This document shows, piece after piece, positions 63,347-64,000 of a stretch of DNA of 64,000 nt. The notes beneath the pieces are model-generated. The model was not told where the DNA came from, searched no databases, and saw only the letters and a program-made list of their open reading frames with translations. Source of the DNA: Betaproteobacteria bacterium SCGC AG-212-J23 (lineage in GTDB: Bacteria > Pseudomonadota > Gammaproteobacteria > Burkholderiales > SG8-39); contig LSTF01000001.1 in NCBI GenBank assembly GCA_001644455.1, forward strand, positions 1 through 64,000. The letters run 5' to 3'. The translations under genes and the position numbers were made by a program. How positions within the stretch are numbered: the stretch's first letter is position 1; each line of letters begins with the position of its first letter.

Positions 63347-63566
63347 GGAATACGCTCAGCTTAATCCGACCGATACCAACATCCACCGCACGTCGGAAGA
63401 AATCAAGGACGAGGCGCGCGCAACCTTCGAGGAGGCCACACGCTATGCGAAGCGCAGCGTTCGGGAAAACCCCTGGACGGCTGTGGGAATCAGCTTCGGC
63501 GCCGGGGTCGTTTTCGGCGCCTTGATCACCCTCGCCCTGGTCACCCTATCGGCGAGCAGGGCTTAG
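63345..63566 (+). CDS. DUF883 (ElaB/YqjD-like) membrane-anchored protein
   Basis: A 73-residue protein: an acidic, helical N-terminal part (HRTSEEIKDEARATFEEATRYAKRSVRENPWTAVGIS) and a C-terminal glycine-containing membrane helix (FGAGVVFGALITLALVTL). This is the ElaB/YqjD pattern, members of which anchor ribosomes or the envelope in stationary phase. AAAAGGAA precedes the ATG. Its start and stop overlap the neighbouring minus-strand genes. Confidence 0.85.
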   Translation: MEYAQLNPTDTNIHRTSEEIKDEARATFEEATRYAKRSVRENPWTAVGISFGAGVVFGALITLALVTLSASRA

Positions 63567-63886
63567 TAGCGCTGCTGGCCCTTGATCGCCCACGGAATCG
63601 TGGGTCCGGAGGATTCCCCGTCCTTGTTCTCGCCGCCGTTGTTCGCGTTCTTCTTCGGGCGGCCGGGACGATAGGTGACCTGGAAGATCTTCAGGGGCGG
63701 CACCACCGGGGGGCTTTCGAGGAATTTGCAATCCGACTCGGTCGGCATGCTGAGGAAGGCGCCGAGGCGCTTGCCGTTCAGCATCACCGTGTAGCGCAGC
63801 ATGTGCATGGAGCCGAGCGCCGGTTGAGCGAGGATGTCGTACTTGCCGATCTTGAACTGCCTGCGTTGCTGGGGCGAAGGTGCCAT
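63563..63886 (-). CDS. Conserved hypothetical protein
   Basis: With the ATG at 63886 the protein has 107 residues: MAPSPQQRRQFKIGKYDILA then LRYTVMLNGKRLGAFLSMPTESDC, followed by a Pro/Lys/Asn-rich tail (RPGRPKKNANNGGENKDGES). No known motif is seen. I preferred this start to 63964 because an AGGAGC site precedes it. A TATAAT lies about 43 nt upstream. The gene converges on the DUF883-like gene with a 4-base overlap. Confidence 0.68.
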   Translation of the reverse strand: MAPSPQQRRQFKIGKYDILAQPALGSMHMLRYTVMLNGKRLGAFLSMPTESDCKFLESPPVVPPLKIFQVTYRPGRPKKNANNGGENKDGESSGPTIPWAIKGQQRY

Positions 63887-64000
63887 GGGCTCCTGAATAG
63901 CCTGTAGGGGTCGACCGGGGAAACGACCATTATAAGTCACGGGAGCACATAGAGAAAGACGCATGATCGGCGGTCAAAACCGGCCTTTTCCCCGCCATCT
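63887..64000. other. Window end, non-coding
   Basis: This stretch contains the TATAAT above. On the plus strand an ATG at 63963 opens a frame that leaves the window after 12 codons. It is too short to judge whether it is the start of a divergent gene. Confidence 0.3.
63929..63934 (-). promoter_or_regulatory. Consensus TATAAT minus-10
   Basis: On the minus strand the hexamer is a perfect TATAAT, giving a leader of about 35 nt with an AGGAGC site before the ATG at 63886. No clear minus-35 is seen. This is the one strong conventional leadered promoter near the window's end. Confidence 0.45.

Noticed and set aside
1-64000. CRISPR array, tRNA, rRNA, transposase, integrase or prophage genes
   Set aside because: I looked for direct-repeat/spacer patterns, cloverleaf-type sequences and typical motifs and saw none. 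The 26.5-32.3 kb island has no integrase or flanking repeats.

Overview
The window is GC-rich chromosomal DNA, almost fully coding, from a betaproteobacterium that looks like Burkholderiales or a close uncultured relative. The signs are four Bug/TctC-type solute receptors, trxA followed by rho with a divergent fdxA, a 3-hydroxybutyrate dehydrogenase-patatin pair, an AddAB-like recombination pair of the kind found in betaproteobacteria, and an RDD/SpoIIM membrane-protein operon. I saw no tRNA, rRNA, CRISPR array, transposase, integrase or prophage gene, and no gap above 300 bases lacks a gene.

Layout. 1-3587 (minus): trxA, rho, RDD protein, SpoIIM-like protein and the start of a further membrane protein. 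3673-4416 (plus): ferredoxin and a lone HicB-like protein. 4434-8191 (minus): a bd-type quinol oxidase (cydAB) whose last codons overlap a sulfite dehydrogenase pair (sorAB-like). 8212-10939 (plus): a QueG-like iron-sulfur protein and an unusual AMP-forming synthetase with an extra N-terminal domain. 10961-20902: a haem/beta-propeller protein, a Bug receptor behind a CheY-like regulator, a FadI-like thiolase, a large hybrid histidine kinase with its partner receiver, a barrel protein, an amidohydrolase and a helical-repeat protein. 20912-26538: AddB-like nuclease and AddA-like helicase-nuclease. 26496-32318: a lower-GC island with a C5 methyltransferase, a DUF3883-type nuclease and Vsr on the minus strand, and divergently a DGQHR/ParB-like gene and a gene ending in a HEPN-like R-N-x3-H motif. 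32394-44008: mixed metabolic and regulatory genes, including MetE-like, hbdH, patatin, LtrA, a hydrolase-LuxR fusion and a glycosyltransferase-methyltransferase fusion. 44039-53957: Bug receptors, a MASE2-GGDEF cyclase, a complete Liv-type ABC transporter and a D-aminoacylase-like hydrolase. 54008-64000: envelope lipoproteins, a two-component pair resembling that of dedicated sortase systems, cyanase, a secreted AlgH-like protein, a dehydrogenase, DUF1328, an orphan isoquinoline-oxidoreductase-type large subunit and small conserved proteins.

Two things stand out. First, the 26.5-32.3 kb island is a plausible defence locus whose DGQHR-like plus HEPN-like pair I cannot match to a named system. 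Second, an unexpectedly large share of genes carry a TANNNT minus-10 hexamer about 6 nt before the start codon, which implies leaderless mRNAs. At four divergent pairs with start codons only 18-22 nt apart, one 7-bp TANNATA element reads as a minus-10 on both strands.
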